The position numbers and the translations under genes are program-made. Positions 52,237 through 61,119 of a stretch of DNA of 64,000 nucleotides are shown piece by piece. Source of the stretch: Anthropogastromicrobium aceti (GTDB lineage: Bacteria > Bacillota > Clostridia > Lachnospirales > Lachnospiraceae); NCBI RefSeq assembly GCF_025567095.1, contig NZ_JAOQJH010000009.1; one strand, given 5' to 3'. Every line of letters begins with the position of its first letter. Position 1 is the first letter of the stretch. Below the pieces are notes generated by a model that did not search any database, was not told where the DNA came from, and saw only the letters and a program-made list of their open reading frames with translations.

Positions 52237-53325
52237 TTAGATTCCCTTATACTTCTCGCTCTGTGCCTTAATAAGCTCAACATCATCAAAATAGTTGATC
52301 TTCATTGCACTCTTTACCTCAGACAATGTCTGTGCCGCAACCTCTCTTGCAGCCTCGGTACCCTTGCGAAGAATGTTATAAACTTCTGGAATATCCTTCT
52401 CGTATTCCTTACGTCTCTTACGAATCGGCTCTAACTCTTCCTGAATGATGTTATTTAAGAACTTCTTTACCTTTACATCGCCAAGACCGCCTCTTGTGTA
52501 ATGAGCCTTTAATTCATCCAGATTTGCATAATCTGGCAGATATCTCTCAAAGTGCTCCGGCTTGCAGAATGCATCCAGATAAGTAAATACTGTATTGCCC
52601 TCAAGATGTCCCGGATCGCTGACAAGAAGATGCTCTGGATCGGTATACATGCTCATTATCTTCTTCTTTACATCTGCTTCACTGTCAGACAGATAGATAC
52701 AGTTTCCAAGAGACTTACTCATCTTTGCCTTGCCGTCGATACCTGGCAGACGAAGACATGCCTGATTAGTAGAAATTAAAGCGCTTGGCTCAACTAATAC
52801 TTCGTCATATACAGAATTAAACTTGCGGACGATTTCTCTTGTCTGCTCGATCATCGGAAGCTGATCCTCTCCAACTGGAACTGTCGTCGCCTTAAATGCA
52901 GTGATATCTGCAGCCTGACTGATCGGGTAGGTGAAGAATCCAACTGGAATGCTTGCCTCGAAATTTCTCATCTGAATCTCAGATTTTACAGTAGGATTTC
53001 TCTGAAGTCTTGCTACGGTAACGAGATCCATATAGTAGAAAGTCAGCTCACACAGTTCCGGAATCTGGGACTGGATTAAGATATTACTCTTTGCCGGGTC
53101 TAATCCGCATGAGAGGTAATCAAGCGCTACCTCGATGATGTTCTGACGAACCTTCTCCGGGTTTTCAATATTATCTGTTAATGCCTGTGCATCTGCAATC
53201 ATAATAAATATCTTGGAATATTCACCAGAGTTTTGCAGTTCTACTCTTCTTCTTAAAGAACCTACATAATGTCCTACGTGAAGTCTTCCTGTCGGTCTGT
53301 CACCTGTTAATATAATCTTTTCCAT
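52237..53325 (-). CDS. trpS: Tryptophanyl-tRNA synthetase
   Basis: A 362-residue class I synthetase. The HIGH-type motif appears as TGDRPTGRLHVGHYVG (residues 7-22). The KMSKS loop is intact in GKAKMSKSLGN. PISQAADITAFKA and VPVGEDQLPMIE form the tryptophanyl-adenylate site. The protein is about 30 residues longer than the B. subtilis enzyme. The leader is only about 60 bases, too short for a T-box. Confidence 0.96.
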   Translation of the reverse strand: MEKIILTGDRPTGRLHVGHYVGSLRRRVELQNSGEYSKIFIMIADAQALTDNIENPEKVRQNIIEVALDYLSCGLDPAKSNILIQSQIPELCELTFYYMDLVTVARLQRNPTVKSEIQMRNFEASIPVGFFTYPISQAADITAFKATTVPVGEDQLPMIEQTREIVRKFNSVYDEVLVEPSALISTNQACLRLPGIDGKAKMSKSLGNCIYLSDSEADVKKKIMSMYTDPEHLLVSDPGHLEGNTVFTYLDAFCKPEHFERYLPDYANLDELKAHYTRGGLGDVKVKKFLNNIIQEELEPIRKRRKEYEKDIPEVYNILRKGTEAAREVAAQTLSEVKSAMKINYFDDVELIKAQSEKYKGI

Positions 53326-53390
53326 GGTCTGTTTTACCCTTTCCTAGTTACTGTCTCCAGTCGTATCGCCGACCTTTGAACCTTGATATA

Positions 53391-53419
53391 ATCATATCTC
53401 ACTTTTTGCTGTACGTCAA
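53391..53419 (-). promoter_or_regulatory. Promoter of trpS
   Basis: The minus strand reads TTGACG, 17 bp, TATGAT, about 65 bases before the start codon. Confidence 0.7.
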
Positions 53420-53446
53420 TCCATATCGTCAAACTATCATGTTACG

Positions 53447-53582
53447 AAAGCCCTTCGGTGTAATGGTTTCGTCGCCGGACCAAACTCCGCAGGTTCCTTT
53501 TATGTTCTTTCTTATTATACATTACTTTGAAAGACCTGCTCCAAGTGTCCGGCTCGTGAAAGCCATTAACCTTCGGGCTCTT
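53447..53582. other. Rod-like imperfect inverted repeat, possible structured RNA
   Basis: About 135 bases fold into a long hairpin on either strand. The pairs are AGCCC/GGGCT, GGT/ACC, TAATGG-TTTC/GAAA-CCATTA, GCCGGAC/GTCCGGC (perfect) and GCAGGT/ACCTGC, closing a 39-base loop. It lies between the LTA-synthase-like stop codon and the trpS promoter and has no coding sense. It could be a small RNA, a 3' UTR element or a decayed repeat. I did not recognise an Rfam family. Confidence 0.6.
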
Positions 53583-53602
53583 GGCTTATCCGTAAACAGT
53601 AA

Positions 53603-55717
53603 CTAATGATTTACCTCAACACGACAGCTTCTTGTCGTGCTAAGAATTGTCTTGCCATAATCATCCTGCTGTGCCACGCACACCTCAAGACTTCCTCCAA
53701 GTTTGAGATCTTCTATCTTAATCAGATTCTGGTGCTGTGAGGTTGGCTCATACTGCTTTCCATTTATGATTACAATTGAAAATTCATTAAAATTGCTTCC
53801 ATACAGCCACATTGTATCATCTTTGTATACAACACGATCTAATGTTATTGGAAGAATGCCCATCTTAAGATTTTTCGGCTGATACGGATTTTCGCCTCCA
53901 AATACCTCTTTATCACCATACAGCATATCATACTCAACAACAGCCATTGAGTCTAAATATGCACTTTCGTTTGCATTCTGCTCCTTAAAATATTTCTGAT
54001 GATAACGGAACATAATTCCCTCATTGATGCCCATTCGCTGCATTACATATGCACCAAGCTGGTATGCCTCGACGTTTTTATCCTGCTTTTCCATCTGGAA
54101 ATTACTCCACAAAATATATTTTGTTGTGAAGAGATTTCCCTGGTTCATATCAGTCTCCTCAATTCCAAGACTTGGCAAGTGATCACCATACATAACAAGA
54201 ATACACGGCTCATTAAAGTCCTTTAATTGTCTTGTCAGCTCAGCTACAAACAAATCCATTTCATAAATCTGATTTGCATAATAGGTCAGCTGATTTTGTC
54301 TGGCCTCATCCTCTTCTTTTAATGTCACTTTGATGTGAGGATCCTTAAGTACCTCTTCTGTCGGATACGCGCCATGTCCCTGCACAGAAATTGTATAGAT
54401 AAAGTCACTTGTATCAGTTGACTCCATCGCCTCGATAATGTTGGTAGTAAGTACCTTATCCTTTGCCCAATTTTCAGGCGTATATGTCAGGTTATACATA
54501 TACTCCATGCTCGTAAAGGTATCAAAGCCCAGACGTGAAAATACCATGTTTCGATTATAGAATGTAGCAGAATTGTTATGAATTGCATGAGATGTATAGC
54601 CAATGTTGTCATAACAATACGGTAGGCTCTCACATGTCTGCTCACGAAGTACTGTCTGATATGGATATTCGCCGCAGCCGAAGAAATCCAAATTCATGCC
54701 TGTCAAAATCTCAAACTCTGTGTTGGCTGTTCCCGCACCGACAGATGGAACGCTCAAAAAACCAGACGAGCATGTATCAAACAGGCGATGGTAATTAGGA
54801 ATCGGATCTTCATTTACTGTCACATCATTCAAATCAGTAATATCAAAGAATGACTCTAACTGAAGATAAATAACATTGACGCCTGCATCGTACTCTTCGA
54901 TTGGTGCCTTTGTCTCTTCTTCATATTCTTCTGGGACAGATACTTCCTCTGGTGCCGTAGTTTCCACTGGATCAATCTCTACTTCAGTGTTTACAGGCAC
55001 AACCTCTTCATCCAGGATATTTTCTACCTTTTGCGCATCGTAATTATCAGGCTTTGAAATTCCAGTACTGATGTATGAATTTGTAAAGCAGTAGGCAAGA
55101 CCATAAGTCTGATAAGCTTCCGCGATATTGCTGAAATTACGCGGTAAAATTGCAGACCAGCGGCCAACACCCCAAAAATAAACTGTTAACAATGCCACAG
55201 TTACTACACTTGCCGCACCCTTTTTGTAATTTGGCCTTTTTTCAAGACGTGCTGCCTTTTTAAACAACACAACTATAAGCACAATACACGCTGCAATCAC
55301 AGCACCGATTGCTACAAATCCAATTCCCGATACATAATGATTCATGACCTGCATCGCAGAATCAATCAGGCTTAAATCATGCCAGTTAAACGGTGTTGTT
55401 CGAAACAACAGCAAAACAAAATCTGTAACGCCTATTGCGCCCCAAAAAATCGCCACAAGTCCTCTGACAAATCCCCACCTTCTTGTCAAAAACATAATCG
55501 AATATGTTGTAAGCACAATCATAAAGTTCATTAAAAACAAATGCGGTGTCACAAATACAAAATGAAGCAGACTAAATAATGATTTTCTGCTGAGTAATTC
55601 CAACAGCAAAACAGTTACAATTGTACTGCCAAACCACACAGCAAGCGGATGACAATCAATTTTCATCCATCCTTCTTTTTTAATCTTCTCTGCAAAGGAT
55701 TTCTTTTTTCCCTTCAT
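53603..55717 (-). CDS. LTA-synthase-like membrane sulfatase-fold enzyme
   Basis: A 704-residue protein with five N-terminal membrane helices (about residues 25-195), a Glu/Pro-rich linker, and an extracellular sulfatase-fold domain. The catalytic Thr is in GAGTANTEFEILTG. Metal ligands are visible in LQLESFFD, QGHGAYP and MYGDHLPSLG. This is the fold of lipoteichoic acid and polyglycerol-phosphate synthases, which polymerise glycerol phosphate from phosphatidylglycerol. A C-terminal beta domain (MWLYGSNFNEFSIVIINGK) is additional. It may supply teichoic acid or modify glycans with phosphoglycerol. Confidence 0.88.
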   Translation of the reverse strand: MKGKKKSFAEKIKKEGWMKIDCHPLAVWFGSTIVTVLLLELLSRKSLFSLLHFVFVTPHLFLMNFMIVLTTYSIMFLTRRWGFVRGLVAIFWGAIGVTDFVLLLFRTTPFNWHDLSLIDSAMQVMNHYVSGIGFVAIGAVIAACIVLIVVLFKKAARLEKRPNYKKGAASVVTVALLTVYFWGVGRWSAILPRNFSNIAEAYQTYGLAYCFTNSYISTGISKPDNYDAQKVENILDEEVVPVNTEVEIDPVETTAPEEVSVPEEYEEETKAPIEEYDAGVNVIYLQLESFFDITDLNDVTVNEDPIPNYHRLFDTCSSGFLSVPSVGAGTANTEFEILTGMNLDFFGCGEYPYQTVLREQTCESLPYCYDNIGYTSHAIHNNSATFYNRNMVFSRLGFDTFTSMEYMYNLTYTPENWAKDKVLTTNIIEAMESTDTSDFIYTISVQGHGAYPTEEVLKDPHIKVTLKEEDEARQNQLTYYANQIYEMDLFVAELTRQLKDFNEPCILVMYGDHLPSLGIEETDMNQGNLFTTKYILWSNFQMEKQDKNVEAYQLGAYVMQRMGINEGIMFRYHQKYFKEQNANESAYLDSMAVVEYDMLYGDKEVFGGENPYQPKNLKMGILPITLDRVVYKDDTMWLYGSNFNEFSIVIINGKQYEPTSQHQNLIKIEDLKLGGSLEVCVAQQDDYGKTILSTTRSCRVEVNH

Positions 55718-55759
55718 AGAAATTTCTCCTCTCAGTCGAAATCACTTTCAAATGTTTTT

Positions 55760-58474
55760 TTACTTTTCCCCTTGTTTACCAATATCAATTTTTTTATCAT
55801 TTTTTTCCAGACGAATCTCATCAAGCTTTTTCTTAACATCATCAGATGTCTCATGAAACAAATAGACTTTACCGCTGTCTGACTTTGTTGTGCACATTTC
55901 GCGAATCTCATGACCGGCACTTTCAATTTGCTTTTTTAAGCCAAGTGCTGACATACGCACACCACCCTGTCCAAGAATGATAACCTGCTCAAGACCATCT
56001 GATGTAGCCACAGTTACGCGATGCTTTCTTCCCATTGCATGAACTGTTTTTTCAATATATTGATCTGCTGTCTCTGCCTCTTTTGTGTACACAATGTAAA
56101 TATTGTGGTACTTTTCAACATGCTCTGTTCCTCCTGGCACCTTATAGGCATCAAACACAAGGATCAGCTTACACTTGCTGTAACCCTGATAATTACTTAA
56201 AATATCCATCAATGTAAGCCTTGCTGCCGCAATATCTGTCTTTGAAAGCTCATTTAATTCTGGCCAGCCAAAGATAATATTATAGCCATCTACAAGAAGA
56301 TATTCCTCTTCTTGCTGCTTTTTCTTTGCTGGGCGATATGTAGATGCTCCCTTTGGCGCTGAGGATTGATACTGCTCCTCGTCATCTTGGCGATACACCT
56401 TTACAGGTCCATAGGTCCTCTCAAAGATCTGCTTTAGCTCCTCATTCTCTGCCTCATAGTCTTCAAGAGAACGTACTATTTCCTGCTTAGCACGTTTTGC
56501 CTCATTTGCTGCACGAAGCATTTTCTCTTCTTCTGATTCCTGCTCCATACCTTCAATATGCATATAATCTGGCACTTCATACCATGGAACAACAAAGCCT
56601 GCTCCATGCGCGCAAAATACTGAGTCTGGCGTATTTGACAGATCTGCTTCCGGCAAATAGCCGATGTGTTCCACTACCTCTTCCTCATTGTGGCACGGTG
56701 CATATCCCTTTAATGTACAAAAAAGACGACCATGACCTCTGCTGTAGGCAACGACCTCTCTTTGATAGCCCCGCATCGTTGATACTGGTGCTGTTCCAGA
56801 AAGTATGCTTAGCTCTCCTTCCTGCTCAGGAGCAGAAAACGTACCGCACATCTGCTGAATATCAGTCATTGCTCTTCCAATACATTCTGATGGAATTTCA
56901 AGACGGTACGCGTACACAGGCTCTAAGAGTCTGCTCTTTGCCTGCATCAGACCCTGTCTGACAGCACGGTAAGTAGCCTGTCTAAAATCTCCTCCCTCTG
57001 TATGCTTTATGTGAGCACGGCCTGCTATAAGTGTGATCTTCGTATCGGTCAGCTCTGAGCCTGTCAGCACACCCTTATGTTTTTTTTCTTCTAGGTGCGT
57101 TATAATAAGGCGCTGCCAGTTCTTTGAAAGCAAATCTTCGCTGCAGTTTGTCTCATAAACCATTCCGCTGCCTGGTTCTCCTGGTTCTATTAAAAGGTGA
57201 ACCTCTGCATAATGACGAAGCGGCTCAAAATGACCGATTCCCTCAACAGTATTCTCCACAGTTTCCTTGTAAATAATGGAACCAGAAGTAAAAAAGGCTT
57301 CCACGCCAAAGCGCTCACGAATCAAACTTTGCAAAATTTCAATCTGCACCTCACCCATGACTCTCGCATGAATCTCAGAAGTCTCCTCCTGCCATACAAG
57401 CTGCAGCTGCGGCTCCTCCTCCTCTAACACAGAAAGCTTTCTATACATCTCGTGAATATCAATCTCTGGCGAAAATGACACGCAGTATGTAAGAACAGGT
57501 TCCAAAATCGGCGTTTGCGCCTGAATCTCACAGCCTAAACCTTGCCCTGTCACAGTATCATTTAATCCAGTTACGGCACAAACCATACCAGGCTGTGCCT
57601 CTGATACTGATGTAAATGAAGCACCTGAGTAGACGCGGATCTGATCAATCTTTTCCTCACCAATCACCTGCTTTGCTTTAAGCACACCGCCTGTCACCTT
57701 TAAATATGTCAGTCGTTTTCCCTGTGCATCACGTGCAATTTTAAATACACGTGCTCCAAACAAATCGCCATACACTGGTACTGTCGTATACATCTCAAAG
57801 CCTTCCAGAAATTCTGTTATACCCTGCATCTTTAAAGCTGAGCCAAAATAACATGGAAAAAGCTTTCGATCCTTGATCTGCTTTTTTATATGTTCCAGTC
57901 TAATCTTTCCAGTCTCAAAGAACTGTTCCAATAATTCCTCATCTGTCTCTGCCAGACGCTCATCGAAATTTTCAAGATCAGAAAAGTCTACGCAGCGGCC
58001 ATCAAGGCGTTTCTGCAGCTGCAGCAGCGTTTCTTCTTTATCAGCACCTGGCTGATCCATTTTATTAATAAAAAGAAATACAGGAACATTATACTGCTTT
58101 AACAAACGCCACAATGTCTGCACATGACCAGACACGCCATCTGCAACACTAATTACCAATATTGCATAATCAAGCACCTGAAGTGTTCGTTCCATCTCTG
58201 CCGAAAAATCCACATGGCCTGGCGTATCTAAAAGCGTAAGCTTTCTGTTTTTCAAATTTAGCTCTGCCTGCTTGGAAAAAATCGTAATTCCTCTGTTTTT
58301 CTCAAGCTCATACGTATCTAAAAATGCATCCTTGTGGTCAACTCTTCCCAGCTTTCTTGTGCCGCCTGTCAGGTAGAGCATACTCTCAGCCAATGTTGTC
58401 TTTCCTGCATCTACGTGCGCCACAATTCCGGCAACGGTATGTGCACATTCTTTTATCTGAGCCGTTTGCTCCAT
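55760..58474 (-). CDS. Fusion of Tet(M)/EF-G-like GTPase and YacP/Rae1-type NYN ribonuclease
   Basis: A 904-residue protein. Residues 1-640 are a translational GTPase of ribosomal-protection type: G1 AHVDAGKTT (19-27), RGITIFS (61-67), DTPGH (83-87), NKMD (137-140) and GSALK (211-215). Domains II to V follow, ending with TAPVSTMRGYQREVVAYSRG and TLKGY. A charged helical linker (about 642-690) leads to a YacP-like NYN nuclease at 724-860. Its acidic residues are Asp729 (LLVDGYNI), Asp775 (VFDAYK), Asp804 (AETADQYIE) and Asp826 (ATSDG). Rae1/YacP of B. subtilis cleaves mRNA in the ribosomal A site, the place EF-G-like factors enter. The gene lies 19 bases after hflX. Confidence 0.92.
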   Translation of the reverse strand: MEQTAQIKECAHTVAGIVAHVDAGKTTLAESMLYLTGGTRKLGRVDHKDAFLDTYELEKNRGITIFSKQAELNLKNRKLTLLDTPGHVDFSAEMERTLQVLDYAILVISVADGVSGHVQTLWRLLKQYNVPVFLFINKMDQPGADKEETLLQLQKRLDGRCVDFSDLENFDERLAETDEELLEQFFETGKIRLEHIKKQIKDRKLFPCYFGSALKMQGITEFLEGFEMYTTVPVYGDLFGARVFKIARDAQGKRLTYLKVTGGVLKAKQVIGEEKIDQIRVYSGASFTSVSEAQPGMVCAVTGLNDTVTGQGLGCEIQAQTPILEPVLTYCVSFSPEIDIHEMYRKLSVLEEEEPQLQLVWQEETSEIHARVMGEVQIEILQSLIRERFGVEAFFTSGSIIYKETVENTVEGIGHFEPLRHYAEVHLLIEPGEPGSGMVYETNCSEDLLSKNWQRLIITHLEEKKHKGVLTGSELTDTKITLIAGRAHIKHTEGGDFRQATYRAVRQGLMQAKSRLLEPVYAYRLEIPSECIGRAMTDIQQMCGTFSAPEQEGELSILSGTAPVSTMRGYQREVVAYSRGHGRLFCTLKGYAPCHNEEEVVEHIGYLPEADLSNTPDSVFCAHGAGFVVPWYEVPDYMHIEGMEQESEEEKMLRAANEAKRAKQEIVRSLEDYEAENEELKQIFERTYGPVKVYRQDDEEQYQSSAPKGASTYRPAKKKQQEEEYLLVDGYNIIFGWPELNELSKTDIAAARLTLMDILSNYQGYSKCKLILVFDAYKVPGGTEHVEKYHNIYIVYTKEAETADQYIEKTVHAMGRKHRVTVATSDGLEQVIILGQGGVRMSALGLKKQIESAGHEIREMCTTKSDSGKVYLFHETSDDVKKKLDEIRLEKNDKKIDIGKQGEK

Positions 58475-58493
58475 CTTAAGCCCTCCTGGTCAT

Positions 58494-59741
58494 TTACTGA
58501 ATCTGGTTATAATATTCGTTTGGAACATATCCGGTGACAGCTACGCCATCATCACGATACTCCTCTGTTACAATCTGTCCATACTTGCGAAACAGCTGAA
58601 TTTTTCCCATCTCATCGTATCCATAAAGACGCTCCACATATTTTTTGCGATTTCTAAGAAAAGAAAGAAGCACCTCGCGCAGCTCGTCAAGACCTGTGCC
58701 ATCTTTTACTGAAATCTCAATTGTGCGGTCTGCCTGCATATCTCGCTCGAAAAGATTTTTTTCTTCTTCTGATAACAGATCCTGCTTATTCATAAGAGTA
58801 AAGATTGGTTTTCCCTCTACACCTAACTCCTTTAATGTCTGGTATACAACCTGCATCTGAGTCTCATGCTCTGGATTTGAACAGTCTACAACATGAACAA
58901 TCAGATCAGCATGCTTTGCTTCCTCAAGCGTACTTCGAAATGCATCAATCAAATGATGTGGAAGCTTATCAATGAAGCCTACTGTATCCGTCATTAAAAG
59001 CGGCTCATCATTGCCTAAACTAAGCAGTCTTGTTGTTGGATCAAGCGTTGCAAACAGCTTGTCCTCTGCAAGTACCTCTGAACCAGTCAGCTTATTTAAC
59101 AAGCTTGATTTTCCAGCATTTGTATATCCCACAATTGCAGCAACTGGTATATGCGTATCATTTCTTCTTTTTCTTGTAACTTCTCTTGTGCGCTTTACCT
59201 GCTCAAGCTCCGACTTTAACTGACCTATACGCTGATGAATCAAACGTCGGTCTGTCTCAAGCTTACTCTCACCTGGTCCTCTTGTACCAATACCACCGCC
59301 TAATCTCGACATAGACTGACCCATTCCTGTCAGACGATTTGCACGGTAACGAAGCTGTGCCAGCTCAACCTGAATTTTTCCCTCACTGCTTCTTGCGCGA
59401 GATGCAAAAATATCAAGAATTACCATTGTACGGTCAAGCACATTAAAGCCAAGCTCCTGCTCTAAATTTTTCATCTGAGCTGGTGTAAGCTCATCATCAC
59501 ACACAATACCGTCTGCGTCTAACTGTGCTGCCAGCTGGCGAATCTCTTCAATCTTTCCTTTTCCAACATAAGTAGCTGAAATTGGATGATCAAGATTCTG
59601 ATAGATAGAGCCGACGGCCTCACCGCCAGCTGTATCCACCAAAAGAGCAAGCTCCTCCAGCGATGCTCTTACTCTGCTCTCCTCTGCCGTATTCACCGCA
59701 ACTAAAAGCAGACGTTCTTTTTTTTGTGCTGTTTCTATCAT
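58494..59741 (-). CDS. hflX: GTPase HflX
   Basis: A 415-residue ribosome-associated GTPase that splits stalled or heat-damaged ribosomes. The N-terminal HflX domain (about residues 1-190, LNVLDRTMVILDIFASRARS and RGPGESKLETDRR) precedes the G domain with GYTNAGKSSLLN, DTVGFI and NKQD. A short C-terminal domain follows. It overlaps the MATE gene by 4 bases and leads directly into the GTPase-ribonuclease fusion gene, so two ribosome-acting GTPases share one transcript. Confidence 0.95.
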   Translation of the reverse strand: MIETAQKKERLLLVAVNTAEESRVRASLEELALLVDTAGGEAVGSIYQNLDHPISATYVGKGKIEEIRQLAAQLDADGIVCDDELTPAQMKNLEQELGFNVLDRTMVILDIFASRARSSEGKIQVELAQLRYRANRLTGMGQSMSRLGGGIGTRGPGESKLETDRRLIHQRIGQLKSELEQVKRTREVTRKRRNDTHIPVAAIVGYTNAGKSSLLNKLTGSEVLAEDKLFATLDPTTRLLSLGNDEPLLMTDTVGFIDKLPHHLIDAFRSTLEEAKHADLIVHVVDCSNPEHETQMQVVYQTLKELGVEGKPIFTLMNKQDLLSEEEKNLFERDMQADRTIEISVKDGTGLDELREVLLSFLRNRKKYVERLYGYDEMGKIQLFRKYGQIVTEEYRDDGVAVTGYVPNEYYNQIQ

Positions 59742-61099
59742 AAATTACATTTACCCTTTCTTTCTTCGTCCTTTTTTAAGATGCCTTTCATTATAAACAG
59801 ATAAGCAATCCAAAGGAAAATTCCAGCAGTCACCCATGCGCTTGCATTAGCAACACAGATACCTGTATAACTTTTTGCACTTGCTGCCATGAATGCAAAC
59901 ACACTTCTGCTGATCAGCTCAACGACACCTCCAAGTGTAGGAAACAGTGCATATCCACATCCCTGAAGTACATTTCTATAAATAAAAATCATACCAAGCG
60001 GAATAAAGCAAAGTCCACAGATTTGAATATACTCGCGCACATAGCCGATCACCGTGGTCAGATCACCGTCAAAGAACAGTGATGTCATAAAAGGAAGTAT
60101 AGCAAGAACGACAAAGTAAATAATTACAGCATAGCTGCAGCTAAGAACCATTGCTGTCTTTTGGCCTTTTCTTATACGCTCAGTAGAATGTATGCCCCAG
60201 TTTTGTGCACTGTATGTTGCCATTGTCATGCCCATTGCCTGAAATGCCTGAGTCACAAGCTGCTCTACCTTGCAGGCTGCTGTATAAGAAGCAACTACTG
60301 TAGAGCCAAGCAAATTCAATGCTGCCTGTAAAATCATAGTTCCGATTGCAGTGATAGAAAATTGGAGAGCCATTGGAATACCAATATTTAACTGAATTTT
60401 CGCACCAATTGGATCGAGCTTAAAGTGCTCCTTCTTTAGCTTTAGTATATCTACTTTTGTAAGCAAAAATACAAGACATAAAATTCCTGAAACACCCTGT
60501 GAAATAACTGTTGCAATGGCAGCACCAGCTACGCCCCATGACAATACCATGATGAAGAACAAGTCAAGAACAACGTTTAACAGTGCTGATAAAATCAGAA
60601 AATAAAGCGGAACTTTACTGTTTCCTACTGCACGTAAAATGCTAGCTGTTAAATTATACAATGTTGTAAATATAATACCCACACAGATGATAACAATATA
60701 TTCCTTTGACATATCAAAGATATCCTCTGGCGTCTGCATTATGCGAAGCAGCCAGTCCATGCCAAGCAAGCTCGCAATTGTCATAATAACAGTCACAATC
60801 AAGCCAAGCACAAAAGCATTGCCGACACTCTTTCTAAGCCCTTCATAGTCGCCTGCTCCATAACGCTGTGATGACAAAACAGTAAAGCCTGTCGTCAATC
60901 CATTCATAAAACCAAGAATGAAAAATACAATTGTTCCGGTTGCACCTACCGCAGCAAGTGCATCTGATCCAACACCTTTTCCTACTATAATCGTATCGAC
61001 CATATTGTAAAGCTGCTGAAATACACATCCTAACAATACAGGGACTAAAAACTTTAAAATCAGCTTTAATGGGCTGCCTTTTGTCATATCAAGATTCAT
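59738..61099 (-). CDS. MATE-family efflux transporter
   Basis: A 453-residue protein with twelve membrane helices in two bundles. LVPVLLGCVFQQLYNMVDTI at the first helix and LNVVLDLFFIMVLSWGVAGA are typical of DinF/NorM-like MATE proteins. A longer frame starts at 61147 inside the preceding gene. ATG 61099 with AGGAGG 8 bases upstream is chosen. Cation-coupled export of organic compounds is the family role; the substrate is not predictable. Confidence 0.92.
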   Translation of the reverse strand: MNLDMTKGSPLKLILKFLVPVLLGCVFQQLYNMVDTIIVGKGVGSDALAAVGATGTIVFFILGFMNGLTTGFTVLSSQRYGAGDYEGLRKSVGNAFVLGLIVTVIMTIASLLGMDWLLRIMQTPEDIFDMSKEYIVIICVGIIFTTLYNLTASILRAVGNSKVPLYFLILSALLNVVLDLFFIMVLSWGVAGAAIATVISQGVSGILCLVFLLTKVDILKLKKEHFKLDPIGAKIQLNIGIPMALQFSITAIGTMILQAALNLLGSTVVASYTAACKVEQLVTQAFQAMGMTMATYSAQNWGIHSTERIRKGQKTAMVLSCSYAVIIYFVVLAILPFMTSLFFDGDLTTVIGYVREYIQICGLCFIPLGMIFIYRNVLQGCGYALFPTLGGVVELISRSVFAFMAASAKSYTGICVANASAWVTAGIFLWIAYLFIMKGILKKDEERKGKCNL

Positions 61100-61119
61100 A
61101 GTGTTTTCCTCCTGTTTAC

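Noticed and set aside
53326..53602. T-box riboswitch upstream of trpS
   Set aside because: The promoter lies only about 65 bases before the start codon, and no T-box consensus (TGGNACCGCG type) is present on the minus strand.
53376..53606. 76-codon plus-strand frame between trpS and the LTA-synthase-like gene
   Set aside because: It overlaps the hairpin element, has no ribosome binding site, and its translation shows no domain-like pattern.
55760..58474. Calling the fusion gene a tetracycline resistance determinant
   Set aside because: It shares the ribosomal-protection GTPase layout, but the nuclease domain and the housekeeping context make a resistance role unsupported by sequence alone.
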